This document shows, in pieces, positions 35,392 through 44,385 of a stretch of 64,000 nucleotides of DNA. Source of the DNA: Pseudolabrys sp. (GTDB lineage Bacteria; Pseudomonadota; Alphaproteobacteria; Rhizobiales; Xanthobacteraceae); NCBI GenBank assembly GCA_030684935.1, contig JAUXXH010000013.1, positions 1-64,000 of the forward strand, read 5' to 3'. Position numbers and translations under genes: made by a program. Positions within the stretch are counted from its first letter, which is position 1. Each line of letters opens with the position of its first letter. The notes under the pieces were generated by a model. That model was not told the DNA's origin. It searched no databases and saw only the letters and a program-made list of their open reading frames with translations.

Positions 35392-35423
35392 AAAATACAA
35401 TTACTTCAATTACTTGAGGTGCG

Positions 35424-35463
35424 TTGAACAGCCGTATAACATGTGTTATACGGCTGTATAACG
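35424..35463 (+). promoter_or_regulatory. operator-promoter of the AbrB/Doc module
   Basis: AGCCGTATAACA and TGTTATACGGCT are perfect 12-bp arms around TG (35430-35455). GGCTGTATAACG follows at once, so the site holds three GTATAAC/GTTATAC half-sites. TTGAAC (35424-35429) could serve as a -35 element, with TATACG 17 bp on. The site lies 16 bp before the antitoxin start and fits cooperative autoregulation by the antitoxin. Confidence 0.7.
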
Positions 35464-35478
35464 TTAGGACGCACACCG

Positions 35479-35703
35479 ATGAAGATTGAGATCAAGAAAA
35501 TCGGCAATTCTGACGGCGTGATCCTGCCGCGCGAGGCGATGGAACGGTTCGATCTCAAGCGCGGCCAGCAATTGCACCTGACCGAACTGGCTGGTGGTGG
35601 TTTCCAGGCGTTGCCATACGATCCGGATTTCGAGGCGACGATGGAAATCGCCGACGACATTATGGACGACTACAAAGATACGCTTTCCACCCTTGCAAAA
35701 TAG
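35479..35703 (+). CDS. AbrB/MazE-type antitoxin
   Basis: A 74-residue DNA-binding antitoxin. The N-terminal swapped-hairpin domain reads MKIEIKKIGNSDGVILPREAM, then LKRGQQLHL. The acidic C-terminal tail (DPDFEATMEIADDIMDDYKD) should wrap the toxin. The start at 35479 is used instead of the track start at 35443, which falls inside the operator. It is followed by the Doc toxin gene after 2 nt. Confidence 0.92.
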   Translation: MKIEIKKIGNSDGVILPREAMERFDLKRGQQLHLTELAGGGFQALPYDPDFEATMEIADDIMDDYKDTLSTLAK

Positions 35704-35705
35704 CC

Positions 35706-36101
35706 ATGACCGATCCCACCGCGCCGAAGTGGGTCACTTACGAGCAGGTCGTCGCCATCCACAGTCGCCAGCTTCGCCGGTTCGGCGGAGCACCGGGTTT
35801 GCGCGACGAGGGCATGCTGCGATCTGCGCTGGAGCGGCCCGTGAACAAGTGGCAGTACGAACAGCCTGAGATGCCGGTTCTCGCTGCCGCTTATGCCTAT
35901 GGCTTGGCCAAGAACCACGCCTTTGTCGACGGCAACAAGCGGATCGCCTTTATGTCGATGATGGCATTCCTGCGCAAAAATGGAATCGGTTTTGCGCCGG
36001 AGCAGGCGCATGCGACCAAGATCATCCTTGCCCTCGCCGCCGGCGAGGTGAGCGAGGAGAGCCTGGCGCGTTGGATCAGGGACAATTGGCCCAAAGCGTG
36101 A
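35706..36101 (+). CDS. death-on-curing (Doc/Fic) toxin
   Basis: A 131-residue Fic-fold protein. Its active motif is NHAFVDGNKRIAFMSM (near residue 73-88), in the Doc form H-x-F-x-D-G-N-K-R. P1 Doc phosphorylates and so inactivates elongation factor Tu. It starts YEQVVAIHSRQLRRFGG, with the typical Doc beginning GLRDEGML. The antitoxin partner is the AbrB-type protein upstream, not Phd; such pairings are known in alphaproteobacteria. The catalytic residues look intact. Confidence 0.92.
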   Translation: MTDPTAPKWVTYEQVVAIHSRQLRRFGGAPGLRDEGMLRSALERPVNKWQYEQPEMPVLAAAYAYGLAKNHAFVDGNKRIAFMSMMAFLRKNGIGFAPEQAHATKIILALAAGEVSEESLARWIRDNWPKA

Positions 36102-36159
36102 ATGTCGCAGGCGCATAGCGCGCCTTCCTATTCGGCCATCTGCTATTAGATGATGGCCC

Positions 36160-37530
36160 ATGGCCGACCTCGAAAAGAACCGCTTCTCCGCCCGCGCCAA
36201 GCGCTATGCCCGCGTCGGCCACAAAGTCGGCGGCGTCGCCGCGCGCATGGCCGGGGCGCGCTTCTTCGGCATGTCGCTCGATCGCGCCGCCAATGCGGTG
36301 GCGCTGACCGCGGCGCTCGGCGGTCTCAAGGGGCCGATGATGAAGGTGGCGCAACTGCTCGCCACCATCCCCGACGCGCTGCCGCCGGAATACGCCAACG
36401 AGTTGATGAAGCTGCAAAGCAATGCGCCGCCGATGGGCTGGGCCTTCGTCAAGCGCCGCATGAGCGCCGAGCTGGGCGCAAGCTGGCAGGACAAGTTCAA
36501 ATCGTTCGAGCATCACCCGGCCGCCGCCGCCTCGCTCGGCCAGGTGCACCGCGCCGAAGCGATCGACGGGTCGGCGCTGGCCTGCAAGCTGCAATATTCC
36601 GACATGCAGTCGGCGGTCGAAGCCGATCTCAGCCAGCTCGGCATGTTGTTCTCGATCCGCAAGCGCTTCGATCCTGTCATCGACACCAGCGAGATCGCCG
36701 TCGAGATCGCCGCCCGCCTGCGCGAGGAACTCGATTACGAGCGCGAGGCCAAGCACACGCTGCTCTATCAGCACATGCTCAAGGACGAGCCGTTGATCCG
36801 GGTGCCGAAAGTGTGGCCCGAATTGTCGACCGGCCGGCTGCTGACCATGGACTGGCTCGAGGGCCACAAGCTGCTCGACCACAAGGACGACCCGCTCAAG
36901 CAGCGCAACAAACTCGCCAACGCCATGTTCACCGCCTGGTGGCAGCCGTTCAGCCGCTTCGGCGTCATCCACGGCGATCCGCATCTAGGCAACTACACCG
37001 TGTTCGACGATGCGAAAGGCAAGCCGGGCGGCATCAATCTGCTGGACTACGGTTGCATTCGCATCTTTCCGCCCAGCTTTGTCGGCGGCGTGGTCGATCT
37101 CTATCGCGGCCTGCAAGAGGACGACAACGACCGCGTGGTCCATGCCTACGAGACCTGGGGCTTCAAGCGGCTCAATCGCGACCTGATCGATACCCTGAAC
37201 ATCTGGGCGCGCTTTATTTACGGGCCGATGCTGGACGACCGGGTGCGCACCATCGCCGACGGCGTCAAACCGTCGGAATACGGCCGCAAGGAAGCCTTCC
37301 GGGTGCACCAGGCGCTCAAGGCCAAGGGCCCGGTCACGGTGCCGCGCGAATTCGTCTTCATGGACCGCGCCGCCATCGGGCTGGGCGCGGTGTTCCTGCA
37401 TCTGGCGGCGGAGCTGAATTTCCATCGCCTGTTCAACGAGGCGATCGAGGACTTTTCGGTCAAAAAGGTGGCGGCGCGGCAAACCGCCGCTTTGGCGGCG
37501 ATCGACCTCCGGCCGTCCACAGCGGACTGA
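36160..37530 (+). CDS. ABC1/UbiB-family atypical kinase
   Basis: A 456-residue ADCK/UbiB-like protein. KxGQ-like MMKVAQLLATIPDALPPEYA (near 60-80), the A-rich loop AAAASLGQVHRA, the Lys of LACKLQY, the catalytic HGDPHLGNY and metal-binding LLDYGCIR are all seen. There is no obvious C-terminal membrane anchor as in UbiB, so it may be soluble. Members act on ubiquinone biosynthesis or lipid handling; this one is a general ABC1 protein without a quinone gene neighbour. Start at the ATG 36160. Confidence 0.85.
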   Translation: MADLEKNRFSARAKRYARVGHKVGGVAARMAGARFFGMSLDRAANAVALTAALGGLKGPMMKVAQLLATIPDALPPEYANELMKLQSNAPPMGWAFVKRRMSAELGASWQDKFKSFEHHPAAAASLGQVHRAEAIDGSALACKLQYSDMQSAVEADLSQLGMLFSIRKRFDPVIDTSEIAVEIAARLREELDYEREAKHTLLYQHMLKDEPLIRVPKVWPELSTGRLLTMDWLEGHKLLDHKDDPLKQRNKLANAMFTAWWQPFSRFGVIHGDPHLGNYTVFDDAKGKPGGINLLDYGCIRIFPPSFVGGVVDLYRGLQEDDNDRVVHAYETWGFKRLNRDLIDTLNIWARFIYGPMLDDRVRTIADGVKPSEYGRKEAFRVHQALKAKGPVTVPREFVFMDRAAIGLGAVFLHLAAELNFHRLFNEAIEDFSVKKVAARQTAALAAIDLRPSTAD

Positions 37531-37640
37531 GCCGGGCGACAGTTCTCCCTGCGCCCGTAGCGTTTCCGCCCGTTGCCCTTGGGCTGCAATTGCGCTAACC
37601 CCACAAGCGCCGCAATTGCTAGTCCCGGAGACCTGCCCCT

Positions 37641-37937
37641 ATGGCCGACCACGGCAATACCGAATACCTGACCGCTACCGGCAACGATCTTCCGGCGCAC
37701 GAGAATACCTACGAGCGCTTCATCGAGATCACCTTCGTCGGCACCATCCACGTCATCAATCTGCTGCTCGGCCTGACCGTCGGCGGCGTGTTCGGGCGCT
37801 GGTTCACGGCGCTGCCGATATTCATCATCGCCATCATCGGCGCGATCCCCGGCCTGGTCACCGGCAGCAAGACCTCGAGCTATGTCGCCTTCGCGATCTG
37901 CTTCGTGATCTTCGCTCTTGTGGCAATCTCTAAATAG
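37641..37937 (+). CDS. aa3-type cytochrome c oxidase subunit IV-like protein
   Basis: A 98-residue membrane protein. A hydrophilic N-terminus with HENTYERFIEITFVGTIHVINLLLGL leads to three hydrophobic helices (LGLTVGGVFG, ALPIFIIAIIGAIPGLV, AFAICFVIFALVAI). This matches the small bacterial aa3-oxidase subunit IV family in pattern. No oxidase core genes lie near. It sits 42 bp before pntAA in the same orientation, a frequent arrangement in alphaproteobacteria. Confidence 0.75.
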   Translation: MADHGNTEYLTATGNDLPAHENTYERFIEITFVGTIHVINLLLGLTVGGVFGRWFTALPIFIIAIIGAIPGLVTGSKTSSYVAFAICFVIFALVAISK

Positions 37938-37978
37938 CGGCGGGACTTTCAAGGGCTTAGGCCGGGCGGGGGAGGCGA

Positions 37979-39112
37979 ATGCGGATTGCCATAGCGCGTG
38001 AGACCGACGCCGGTGAGCCCCGGGTCGCGGCGACTCCGGAGACCGTCAAGAAGTTCAAGGCGCTGGGCGCCGAGGTCGCGGTGGCGCGCGGCGCCGGCAT
38101 TGCATCGGGCATTTCCGATGCCGAATACGAAGCCGCCGGCGCCGAGATCGGCGAGAACGTCACCAAGACCGCCGATCTGGTGCTCAAGGTGCGCCGGCCC
38201 GCGGCCAACGAACTCGGCGCCTACAAGCAGGGCGCGCTGGTCGTCGCCATCATGGATCCCTACGGCAACGAGGCTGCGCTCAAGCAGATGGCCGATGCCG
38301 GGCTGACCACGGTCGCGATGGAGCTGATGCCACGCATCACCCGCGCGCAGTCGATGGACGTGCTGTCCAGCCAGGCCAATCTGGCCGGCTACCGCGCCGT
38401 GATCGATGCCGCGGCGGAATACGGCCGGGCGCTGCCGATGATGATGACCGCGGCCGGCACCGTGCCGGCGGCCAAGATCTTCGTCATGGGCGTCGGCGTC
38501 GCCGGCCTGCAGGCGATCGCCACCGCGCGCCGCATGGGCGGCGTCGTCACCGCCACCGACGTCCGCCCCGCCACCAAGGAACAGGTCGAAAGTCTCGGCG
38601 CCAAGTTCCTCGCCGTCGAGGACGAGGAGTTCAAGAACGCCCAGACCGCCGGCGGCTATGCCAAGGAAATGTCGAAGGAATACCAGGCCAAGCAGGCGGC
38701 GCTGGTGGCCGAGCACATCAAGAAGCAGGACATCGTCATCACCACCGCGCTGATCCCGGGGCGCCCGGCGCCGCGGCTGATCACCAAGGAGATGGTGGCC
38801 TCGATGCGGCCCGGCTCGGTGATCATCGATCTGGCGGTCGAGCGCGGCGGCAATGTCGAAGGCGCCAAGCCGGGCGCAACCGAGATCGTCGGCGGCGTCA
38901 AGATCGTCGGCAATCTCAACGTCGCGGGACGTCTCGCGGCGTCGGCCTCGGCGCTTTACGCCAAGAACCTGCTGACCTTCGTCGACACGCTGATCGACAA
39001 GAAGGAAAAGAAGCTGGCGATCGACTGGGACGACGAACTCGTCAAGGCGACCGTGCTGACGCGCGACGGCGCCATCGTCCATCCGAACTTCATGCCGAAG
39101 ACGGCGGCGTGA
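37979..39112 (+). CDS. pntAA: NAD(P) transhydrogenase subunit alpha, soluble domain I
   Basis: A 377-residue soluble NAD(H)-binding subunit. It starts MRIAIARETDAGEPRVAATPETVKK, has RAQSMDVLSSQANLAGYRAV and the NAD Rossmann motif VMGVGVAGLQAIATARRMGG (near 165-184). In this group the alpha subunit is split into two proteins (PntAA and PntAB). Together with PntB it transfers hydride between NADH and NADP+ using the proton gradient. A strong GGGGGAGG site precedes the ATG. Confidence 0.95.
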   Translation: MRIAIARETDAGEPRVAATPETVKKFKALGAEVAVARGAGIASGISDAEYEAAGAEIGENVTKTADLVLKVRRPAANELGAYKQGALVVAIMDPYGNEAALKQMADAGLTTVAMELMPRITRAQSMDVLSSQANLAGYRAVIDAAAEYGRALPMMMTAAGTVPAAKIFVMGVGVAGLQAIATARRMGGVVTATDVRPATKEQVESLGAKFLAVEDEEFKNAQTAGGYAKEMSKEYQAKQAALVAEHIKKQDIVITTALIPGRPAPRLITKEMVASMRPGSVIIDLAVERGGNVEGAKPGATEIVGGVKIVGNLNVAGRLAASASALYAKNLLTFVDTLIDKKEKKLAIDWDDELVKATVLTRDGAIVHPNFMPKTAA

Positions 39113-39159
39113 GATGACGACGCTGACGATGGCGCGATTATAAGAACTAAGGAATTGCC

Positions 39160-39483
39160 ATGGACCACATAGCGACCGCGGTTGATCCCTTCGTCTTCCG
39201 GCTCTCAATTTTCGTGCTGGCCGTTTTCGTCGGCTACTACGTGGTGTGGTCGGTGACGCCGGCGCTGCACACGCCGCTGATGTCGGTCACCAACGCCATC
39301 TCGTCGGTGATCGTGGTCGGCGCGCTGCTCGCAGTTGGCGTACCGCTGGCCGCCGACAGCAGCGGCCCGATCTGGGCGCGCGCGCTCGGTTTCGTCGCGC
39401 TGGTGTTCGCCTCGGTCAATATTTTCGGCGGCTTCCTGGTCACCAGCCGCATGCTGGCGATGTATCAGAAAAAGAAGAAGTAG
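39160..39483 (+). CDS. pntAB: NAD(P) transhydrogenase subunit alpha, membrane part
   Basis: A 107-residue membrane protein with three or four helices. DPFVFRLSIFVLAVFVGYYVVWSVTPALHTPLMSVTNAISSV carries the conserved His region of PntA domain II. It corresponds to the split-off C-terminal part of E. coli PntA. It has an AAGGA ribosome-binding site and the pntB gene follows by 4 nt. Confidence 0.95.
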   Translation: MDHIATAVDPFVFRLSIFVLAVFVGYYVVWSVTPALHTPLMSVTNAISSVIVVGALLAVGVPLAADSSGPIWARALGFVALVFASVNIFGGFLVTSRMLAMYQKKKK

Positions 39484-39487
39484 CAGC

Positions 39488-40882
39488 ATGAGCGCCAACC
39501 TCGCCGCTTTGCTTTACCTCGTCGCCGGCGTCCTGTTCATTCAGGCGCTGCGCGGACTGTCCTCGCCCGACACCAGCCGGCGCGGCAACCTGCTCGGCAT
39601 GACCGGCATGGCCATCGCCGTGCTGACGACGCTGGCGGCGCATCCGCCGACCGACGCTATCGGCTGGATTCTGGTGGTCGGCGGCATCGCCATCGGCGGC
39701 GGCATCGGCGCCGTCATCGCCCGCAAGGTGCCGATGACCTCGATGCCGGAACTGGTGGCGGCCTTCCATTCGCTGGTCGGCATGGCGGCGGTGCTGGTTG
39801 CGGCGGGCGCGTTCTATGCGCCGCAGGCCTTCGACATCGGCACCGTCGGCAACATCCACAAAGCGAGCCTGGTCGAAATGGCGATTGGCGTCGCCATCGG
39901 CGCCCTGACCTTCACCGGTTCGGTGATCGCCTTCCTCAAGCTGTCGGGCCGCATGGGCGGCGCGCCGATCATGCTGCCGGGGCGGCACGTCATCAACATT
40001 CTGCTCGTCCTGGCGATGGTGTTCTTCATCTACGGCCTGGTAGTGTCGCAGAGCACGCTGGATTTCTGGCTGGTCACGGTGATCGCGCTGGTGCTCGGCG
40101 TGCTGATCATCATTCCGATCGGCGGCGCCGACATGCCGGTCGTCATCTCGATGCTGAACTCCTATTCCGGATGGGCGGCGGCCGGCATCGGCTTCACGCT
40201 CGGCAATTCGGCGCTGATCATCACCGGCGCGCTGGTCGGCTCCTCCGGCGCGATCCTGTCCTACATCATGTGCAAGGGCATGAACCGCTCGTTCATCTCG
40301 GTCATTCTCGGCGGCTTCGGCGGCGAGGTGGCGGGACCGGCCGGCGGCGGCGAGCAGAAGCCGGTCAAGCTCGGCTCGGCCGAAGACGCCGCCTACATCA
40401 TGAAGAATGCGCAGAAGGTCATCATCGTGCCGGGCTACGGCATGGCGGTGGCGCAGGCCCAGCATGCGCTGCGCGAGATGGCCGACCATCTCAAGAAGGA
40501 AGGCGTCGAGGTCAAATACGCCATTCACCCGGTGGCCGGCCGCATGCCGGGCCACATGAACGTGCTGCTGGCCGAGGCCAACGTGCCCTACGACGAAGTG
40601 TTCGAGCTGGAAGACATCAACTCGGAATTCGCCCAGGCCGACATCGCCTTCGTCATCGGCGCCAACGACGTCACCAATCCGGCGGCGGAAGACGACAAGA
40701 CCTCGCCGATCTACGGCATGCCGGTGCTGCAGGTCTGGAAGGCCGGCACCGTGATGTTCATCAAGCGGTCGCTGGCGTCGGGCTACGCCGGCATCGACAA
40801 TCCGCTGTTCTACCGCGACAACACCATGATGCTGCTCGGCGATGCCAAGAAGATGACCGAGAGCATCGTCAAGGGAATGTAA
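39488..40882 (+). CDS. pntB: NAD(P) transhydrogenase subunit beta
   Basis: A 464-residue protein. The first about 270 residues form about nine helices of the proton channel (domain II). The C-terminal soluble NADP(H)-binding domain III begins near AEDAAYIMKNAQKVIIVPGYGMAVAQAQHALREM and includes PVAGRMPGHMNVLLAEANVPYDEV and GANDVTNPAAEDD. The start is the ATG at 39488; the track start at 39335 lies inside pntAB. Confidence 0.95.
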   Translation: MSANLAALLYLVAGVLFIQALRGLSSPDTSRRGNLLGMTGMAIAVLTTLAAHPPTDAIGWILVVGGIAIGGGIGAVIARKVPMTSMPELVAAFHSLVGMAAVLVAAGAFYAPQAFDIGTVGNIHKASLVEMAIGVAIGALTFTGSVIAFLKLSGRMGGAPIMLPGRHVINILLVLAMVFFIYGLVVSQSTLDFWLVTVIALVLGVLIIIPIGGADMPVVISMLNSYSGWAAAGIGFTLGNSALIITGALVGSSGAILSYIMCKGMNRSFISVILGGFGGEVAGPAGGGEQKPVKLGSAEDAAYIMKNAQKVIIVPGYGMAVAQAQHALREMADHLKKEGVEVKYAIHPVAGRMPGHMNVLLAEANVPYDEVFELEDINSEFAQADIAFVIGANDVTNPAAEDDKTSPIYGMPVLQVWKAGTVMFIKRSLASGYAGIDNPLFYRDNTMMLLGDAKKMTESIVKGM

Positions 40883-40900
40883 GGCTGCGCCAGGTTGCCG

Positions 40901-41629
40901 CTACACCGCCGCCAGGCTGTGCGCGTCGCCGGGCACCAGCGCCGGCGCTTCGACACCGGCATTCGGTTCCGCCACCAGCCGGAAGCGGTGGCCGTGCAGC
41001 GTCACCGCCGGGACCGGCCCGTCCTGTGCGCCGCTGAAGGCCGCGATGCGGCGGTCCAGATCGTCCTTTGAAATGTCGGGCGGGATCTCGCACATCGCCT
41101 CGTACATCCGGCGCGTACTTTTGCGGCCGCTCCAGGCGACCGGCAATTCGGTCAGCGGCTCAGCCTGCGTCGCCAGCGGCCCGGCCTGCTGCCAGAACAG
41201 CCGCGCCAGCGCCTTGAAGGCCATGCGCTCCAGATCGAGCACCGAGGTGCCGGGCGGCACCTCGAACAAGCCGACATCGACGATCGGGCCGGCATCGACC
41301 CGCGCGACCATCGCATGCGCGGTGGCGCCGTATTGCGTGGCGCGCTCGTAGACCGCCAGATGCGATGGCACCCAGCCGGGATAATGCGGCGGGCCGGGGT
41401 GGAAATTGTAGGCGCCATGGCCGAGCTGGCTGAGAAGCCGCGCCGGCACGATCACCGGGGTGACAAAAGCAATGAGCCGCGCCCGCGCCAGCGTTTCGGC
41501 ACCGACGGCCTCCAGCTCGGCCAGCGTCTTGACCGAGCGGATGGAAAGGTTCGGATTGTGCCGTTGCAGCACCGCGGCCAGCACCGTTTCGTCGACGGGC
41601 CCGGTCAGCAGGATCACGGTATCGAGCAT
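40901..41629 (-). CDS. formyltransferase-domain protein
   Basis: A 242-residue protein resembling the formyltransferase fold of Fmt/PurN. Family marks: NFHPGPPHYPGWVPS (near residue 73, the N-x-H-P-G loop) and GATAHAMVARVDAGPIVDVGLFEV, with the catalytic-type His and Asp. It lacks the C-terminal Fmt domain but has its own about 90-residue C-terminal part. It is thought to act on a sugar or aminoacyl substrate with formyl-folate, but the substrate is unknown. It is convergent with pntB. Confidence 0.8.
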   Translation of the reverse strand: MLDTVILLTGPVDETVLAAVLQRHNPNLSIRSVKTLAELEAVGAETLARARLIAFVTPVIVPARLLSQLGHGAYNFHPGPPHYPGWVPSHLAVYERATQYGATAHAMVARVDAGPIVDVGLFEVPPGTSVLDLERMAFKALARLFWQQAGPLATQAEPLTELPVAWSGRKSTRRMYEAMCEIPPDISKDDLDRRIAAFSGAQDGPVPAVTLHGHRFRLVAEPNAGVEAPALVPGDAHSLAAV

Positions 41630-41696
41630 TGGCGCTCCGGAGCGGACAAGGGCGCAGGCGGTTTACGAAACGTAAACAGACGTGGTTTGCAATTCG

Positions 41697-42887
41697 TTAA
41701 CGGGGCGGGCAGCCCGTGTCGTCCGCGCTATCGGCTTCGGGTTCCGCCGGCAGCGGCACCACGCAGTGGATGCGCACGCCTTCGCGGGCGTAATCGACCG
41801 TGGCCTTGGCCTGGATCTGGCCGGGCAGCACGAAGTCCAGGAGCCGCGAGCCGAAGCCGTGCCGGGCCGGCTCCGACACCGCCGGTCCGCTGCTTTCCAC
41901 CCAGTCGAACGTCAGGGTGCGCCGGGACTTCTCGATGGCGACGTTCCAGGTGACGTCGACCTTGCCGCCATAGATCGAGAGCGCACCGAACTTGGCGGCG
42001 TTGGTGGTCAGTTCATGCACCGCCATGCCGAGCGACACCGCGAGTTGCGACGACAGCAGCACGTCCGGGCCGGTCAAGGTGATGCGGCCTTCGCTGCCGT
42101 CGTCGAAGGCATCGAGTTCGTTCTTCAGGATATCGCCGAACGACACCGTCGGACCGTCATCGGTCAGCAGCCGGTGCGTGCGCGCCAGCGAGCCGATACG
42201 CGCGATCAAGGCGGTCTTGAAATCCTCGATCGTCTCCGACGACCGCGCGGTCGAGCCCATGATCGCCTGCACGGTGGCCAGCGTGTTCTTCACGCGATGG
42301 TGCAGCTCGCGCACCATCAGCGACTGCTGTTCCTCGATGCGCTTGCGCTCGGTGATATCGACCAGCATGTTGACGGCGCCGACCAGCTGGCCGGCCTCGT
42401 CATGCAGCGGCGTCGGGTAGGCCAGCCAGGGAACGCAGGTGCCGTCGGGCCGCTCGGTGCAGCCTTCAAAGCCGCGTACGGCGCGGTTTTCCTTGACTGC
42501 GATGGCCATCGGCGACTGGTCGTGCGGCAGCGGGGTGCCATCCGGCCAGAGCAACCTGGGCGAGCCGCACCACGCCAGCTTTCCCAGGGGCGGACGGCTG
42601 CCCCAGAGTTCGGCGGCGGCATCATTGTAGTAGTTCACATGGCCGTCGGTGTCGGTGGTGTAGACGGCCGCGGGCAGCGCGTTGAGCAGCGAATGGAACC
42701 GGCGTTCACGCTCGCGCAAAGTCGGCTCCGGGCGGGGGCTGTCGGGGAACGGCACGACATTGCCATCGGCGGCCACGTCGTCGCGCGTCGCCACCAGCCG
42801 CTCAAACTCGCTTTCCAGAAAGCCCCTCGGCTTGTCCATCGTCAGTTCAATCCCGAATCCGCCTGCAAAGGCCCCAGTGTTCGCCAT
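41697..42887 (-). CDS. PAS-containing HWE-family histidine kinase
   Basis: A 396-residue soluble kinase. A PAS domain near residues 65-180 has LLNALPAAVYTTDTDGHVNYYNDAAAELWG. The kinase core has the phospho-His motif MVRELHHRVKNTLATVQAIM, N box GMAVHELTTNAAKFGALS and FDWVESSG, the W-x-E that gives the HWE family its name. It has no transmembrane helix, so it senses a cytoplasmic cue, possibly light or redox through PAS. No cognate regulator is near. HWE kinases often feed the general stress response, but that link is not shown here. Confidence 0.92.
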   Translation of the reverse strand: MANTGAFAGGFGIELTMDKPRGFLESEFERLVATRDDVAADGNVVPFPDSPRPEPTLRERERRFHSLLNALPAAVYTTDTDGHVNYYNDAAAELWGSRPPLGKLAWCGSPRLLWPDGTPLPHDQSPMAIAVKENRAVRGFEGCTERPDGTCVPWLAYPTPLHDEAGQLVGAVNMLVDITERKRIEEQQSLMVRELHHRVKNTLATVQAIMGSTARSSETIEDFKTALIARIGSLARTHRLLTDDGPTVSFGDILKNELDAFDDGSEGRITLTGPDVLLSSQLAVSLGMAVHELTTNAAKFGALSIYGGKVDVTWNVAIEKSRRTLTFDWVESSGPAVSEPARHGFGSRLLDFVLPGQIQAKATVDYAREGVRIHCVVPLPAEPEADSADDTGCPPR

Positions 42888-42996
42888 ATCTTCCGGTGAC
42901 CCCCCTTGATCGAAACGTCCCCCGGCTCAAATGGTTGCACCGCAAACGAGTTTAGCCCGGAGCAGCCGCCGTTTCCTTAAGGCCGGAGGCGTGCGG

Positions 42997-43491
42997 CTAG
43001 AGGGTCCGGTGCATGACCAGCGCATCGACCGCGCCGCGGCTGGGGTGGATAAAAGCCCCGGGGAGCCGTCCTACGACCTCAAAACCGCAGGCCTGCCAAA
43101 GCCTTACCGCCCGCTCGTTAGAGGCGATGACGAAATTGAACTGCATGGCGGAAAACCCCTTTTTCCTGGCGGTTTCCAGCGCGTGCGCACACATGGCGCG
43201 CGCCACCCCGCGGCCGTTCGCGGCGGGCGCTACCATGAAACCGCAATTGCTGACATGGGCGCCGCCGCCACGGTTGTTGGCGCGCAAATAATAGCTGCCC
43301 AGAATCGCATCGCTGGTTTGCGCCACGAACACCGCGTGGCCGGGGCTGCGCCAGTAGGCGAGGGCGTCGGCACGCGTGATGTCGCGCGGAATCGGATAGG
43401 TCTCGCCGGCGCGGAAGGTCGGCTCGAGTATCCGCCAGATGGCGTCATCGTCGGCGGCCGTCGCGGGACGAATTGTCAGATTCGGAACCAT
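42997..43491 (-). CDS. GNAT N-acetyltransferase
   Basis: A 164-residue acetyl-CoA-dependent acetyltransferase. It starts VPNLTIRPATAADDDAIWRIL and has the acetyl-CoA motif VAPAANGRGVARAMCAHALETARKKGF (Q/R-x-x-G-x-G/A-like, near residue 100) and NFVIASNERAVRLWQACGFEVVG. The start ATG at 43491 is preferred to the track start at 43539. It is divergent from, and overlaps by 2 nt, the upstream-most possible start of the hydrolase gene. The substrate is unknown. Confidence 0.88.
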   Translation of the reverse strand: MVPNLTIRPATAADDDAIWRILEPTFRAGETYPIPRDITRADALAYWRSPGHAVFVAQTSDAILGSYYLRANNRGGGAHVSNCGFMVAPAANGRGVARAMCAHALETARKKGFSAMQFNFVIASNERAVRLWQACGFEVVGRLPGAFIHPSRGAVDALVMHRTL

Positions 43492-43513
43492 GGCTGCCGT
43501 GCTATCATTTCTG

Positions 43514-44311
43514 ATGTCCACATTGAAATCGATCGTCACCGTCGCCGTGCTTGGCTATGTCGCTTTGCTGGCGGTGATGTACGTGTTCCAGCGCTCGCTG
43601 ATGTATTTCCCCGACCCCACGCATCGGACGGCGGCGCAGGGCGGATTGCCGCAGGCCCAGGACATCAGGCTGACGACCGACGACGGCGAGACGCTGAACG
43701 CCTGGCTGGCGCCGCCGCGCGACGGCAAACCGGTGGTGATCTATTTCCACGGCAATGCGGGCGGGCTCAATCTGCGCGCCGGACGGTTCCGCTGGCTGAC
43801 CGCCGACGGCACCGGCCTCTTGGCGCTCAGCTATCGCGGCTATGGCGGGTCGAGCGGCAAGCCCAGCGAAGACGGGCTGATCCGCGATGCGCGCGCGGCG
43901 TATGATTTTGTCAGCGCGAAGTTCCCGGGTCAGCGCATTGTGCCGTTCGGCGAATCGCTCGGCAGCGCGGTCGCGGTGGCGCTGGCCGCGGAACGCCCGG
44001 TCGCCGGCCTCATTCTCGATGCGCCCTTCGTCAGCGCCGCCGCACTCGGCGCCGCGGTCTATCCCTTTGTGCCGGTGCGCTGGCTGATGAAGGACACGTT
44101 CCGCTCCGACCTGCGCATCGCAAACGTGACGGCGCCGCTTCTGGTCATGCACGGCGAGCGCGACGGCGTGGTGCCGATCGCGTCCGGCGAACGCCTGTTC
44201 GCCCTGGCACCCGAGCCCAAGCGCATGGTGCGCTTCCCGCAGGGCCGCCACGTCGATCTCGACGATCATGGGGCGGAGGAAACGGTGAAGGCGTTTCTGG
44301 CGGGACTTTAG
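43514..44311 (+). CDS. membrane-anchored alpha/beta hydrolase (BEM46-like)
   Basis: A 265-residue serine hydrolase. One N-terminal helix (KSIVTVAVLGYVALLAVMYVF) anchors it. IYFHGNAGGLNLRAGRF carries the oxyanion region, SYRGYGGSSGKPSEDG follows, GESLGSAVAVALA is the nucleophile elbow, HGERDGVVP holds the Asp and GRHVDLDDHG the His of the triad. This matches the BEM46/ABHD13 group. Start is ambiguous: ATG 43514 starts right at the anchor and ATG 43490 is the alternative. Confidence 0.88.
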   Translation: MSTLKSIVTVAVLGYVALLAVMYVFQRSLMYFPDPTHRTAAQGGLPQAQDIRLTTDDGETLNAWLAPPRDGKPVVIYFHGNAGGLNLRAGRFRWLTADGTGLLALSYRGYGGSSGKPSEDGLIRDARAAYDFVSAKFPGQRIVPFGESLGSAVAVALAAERPVAGLILDAPFVSAAALGAAVYPFVPVRWLMKDTFRSDLRIANVTAPLLVMHGERDGVVPIASGERLFALAPEPKRMVRFPQGRHVDLDDHGAEETVKAFLAGL

Positions 44312-44385
44312 CCATTGCCGGTTGTTGGACAACGACACCGTCCGGCGCCTACCATCCGTAACGACAATTCTGCCGGGGGAAATTC

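Noticed and set aside
42888-42996. An EcfG-type (GGAAC...CGTT) promoter before the HWE kinase
   Set aside because: HWE kinases may serve the general stress response, but neither strand has a convincing GGAAC-N16/17-CGTT pair.
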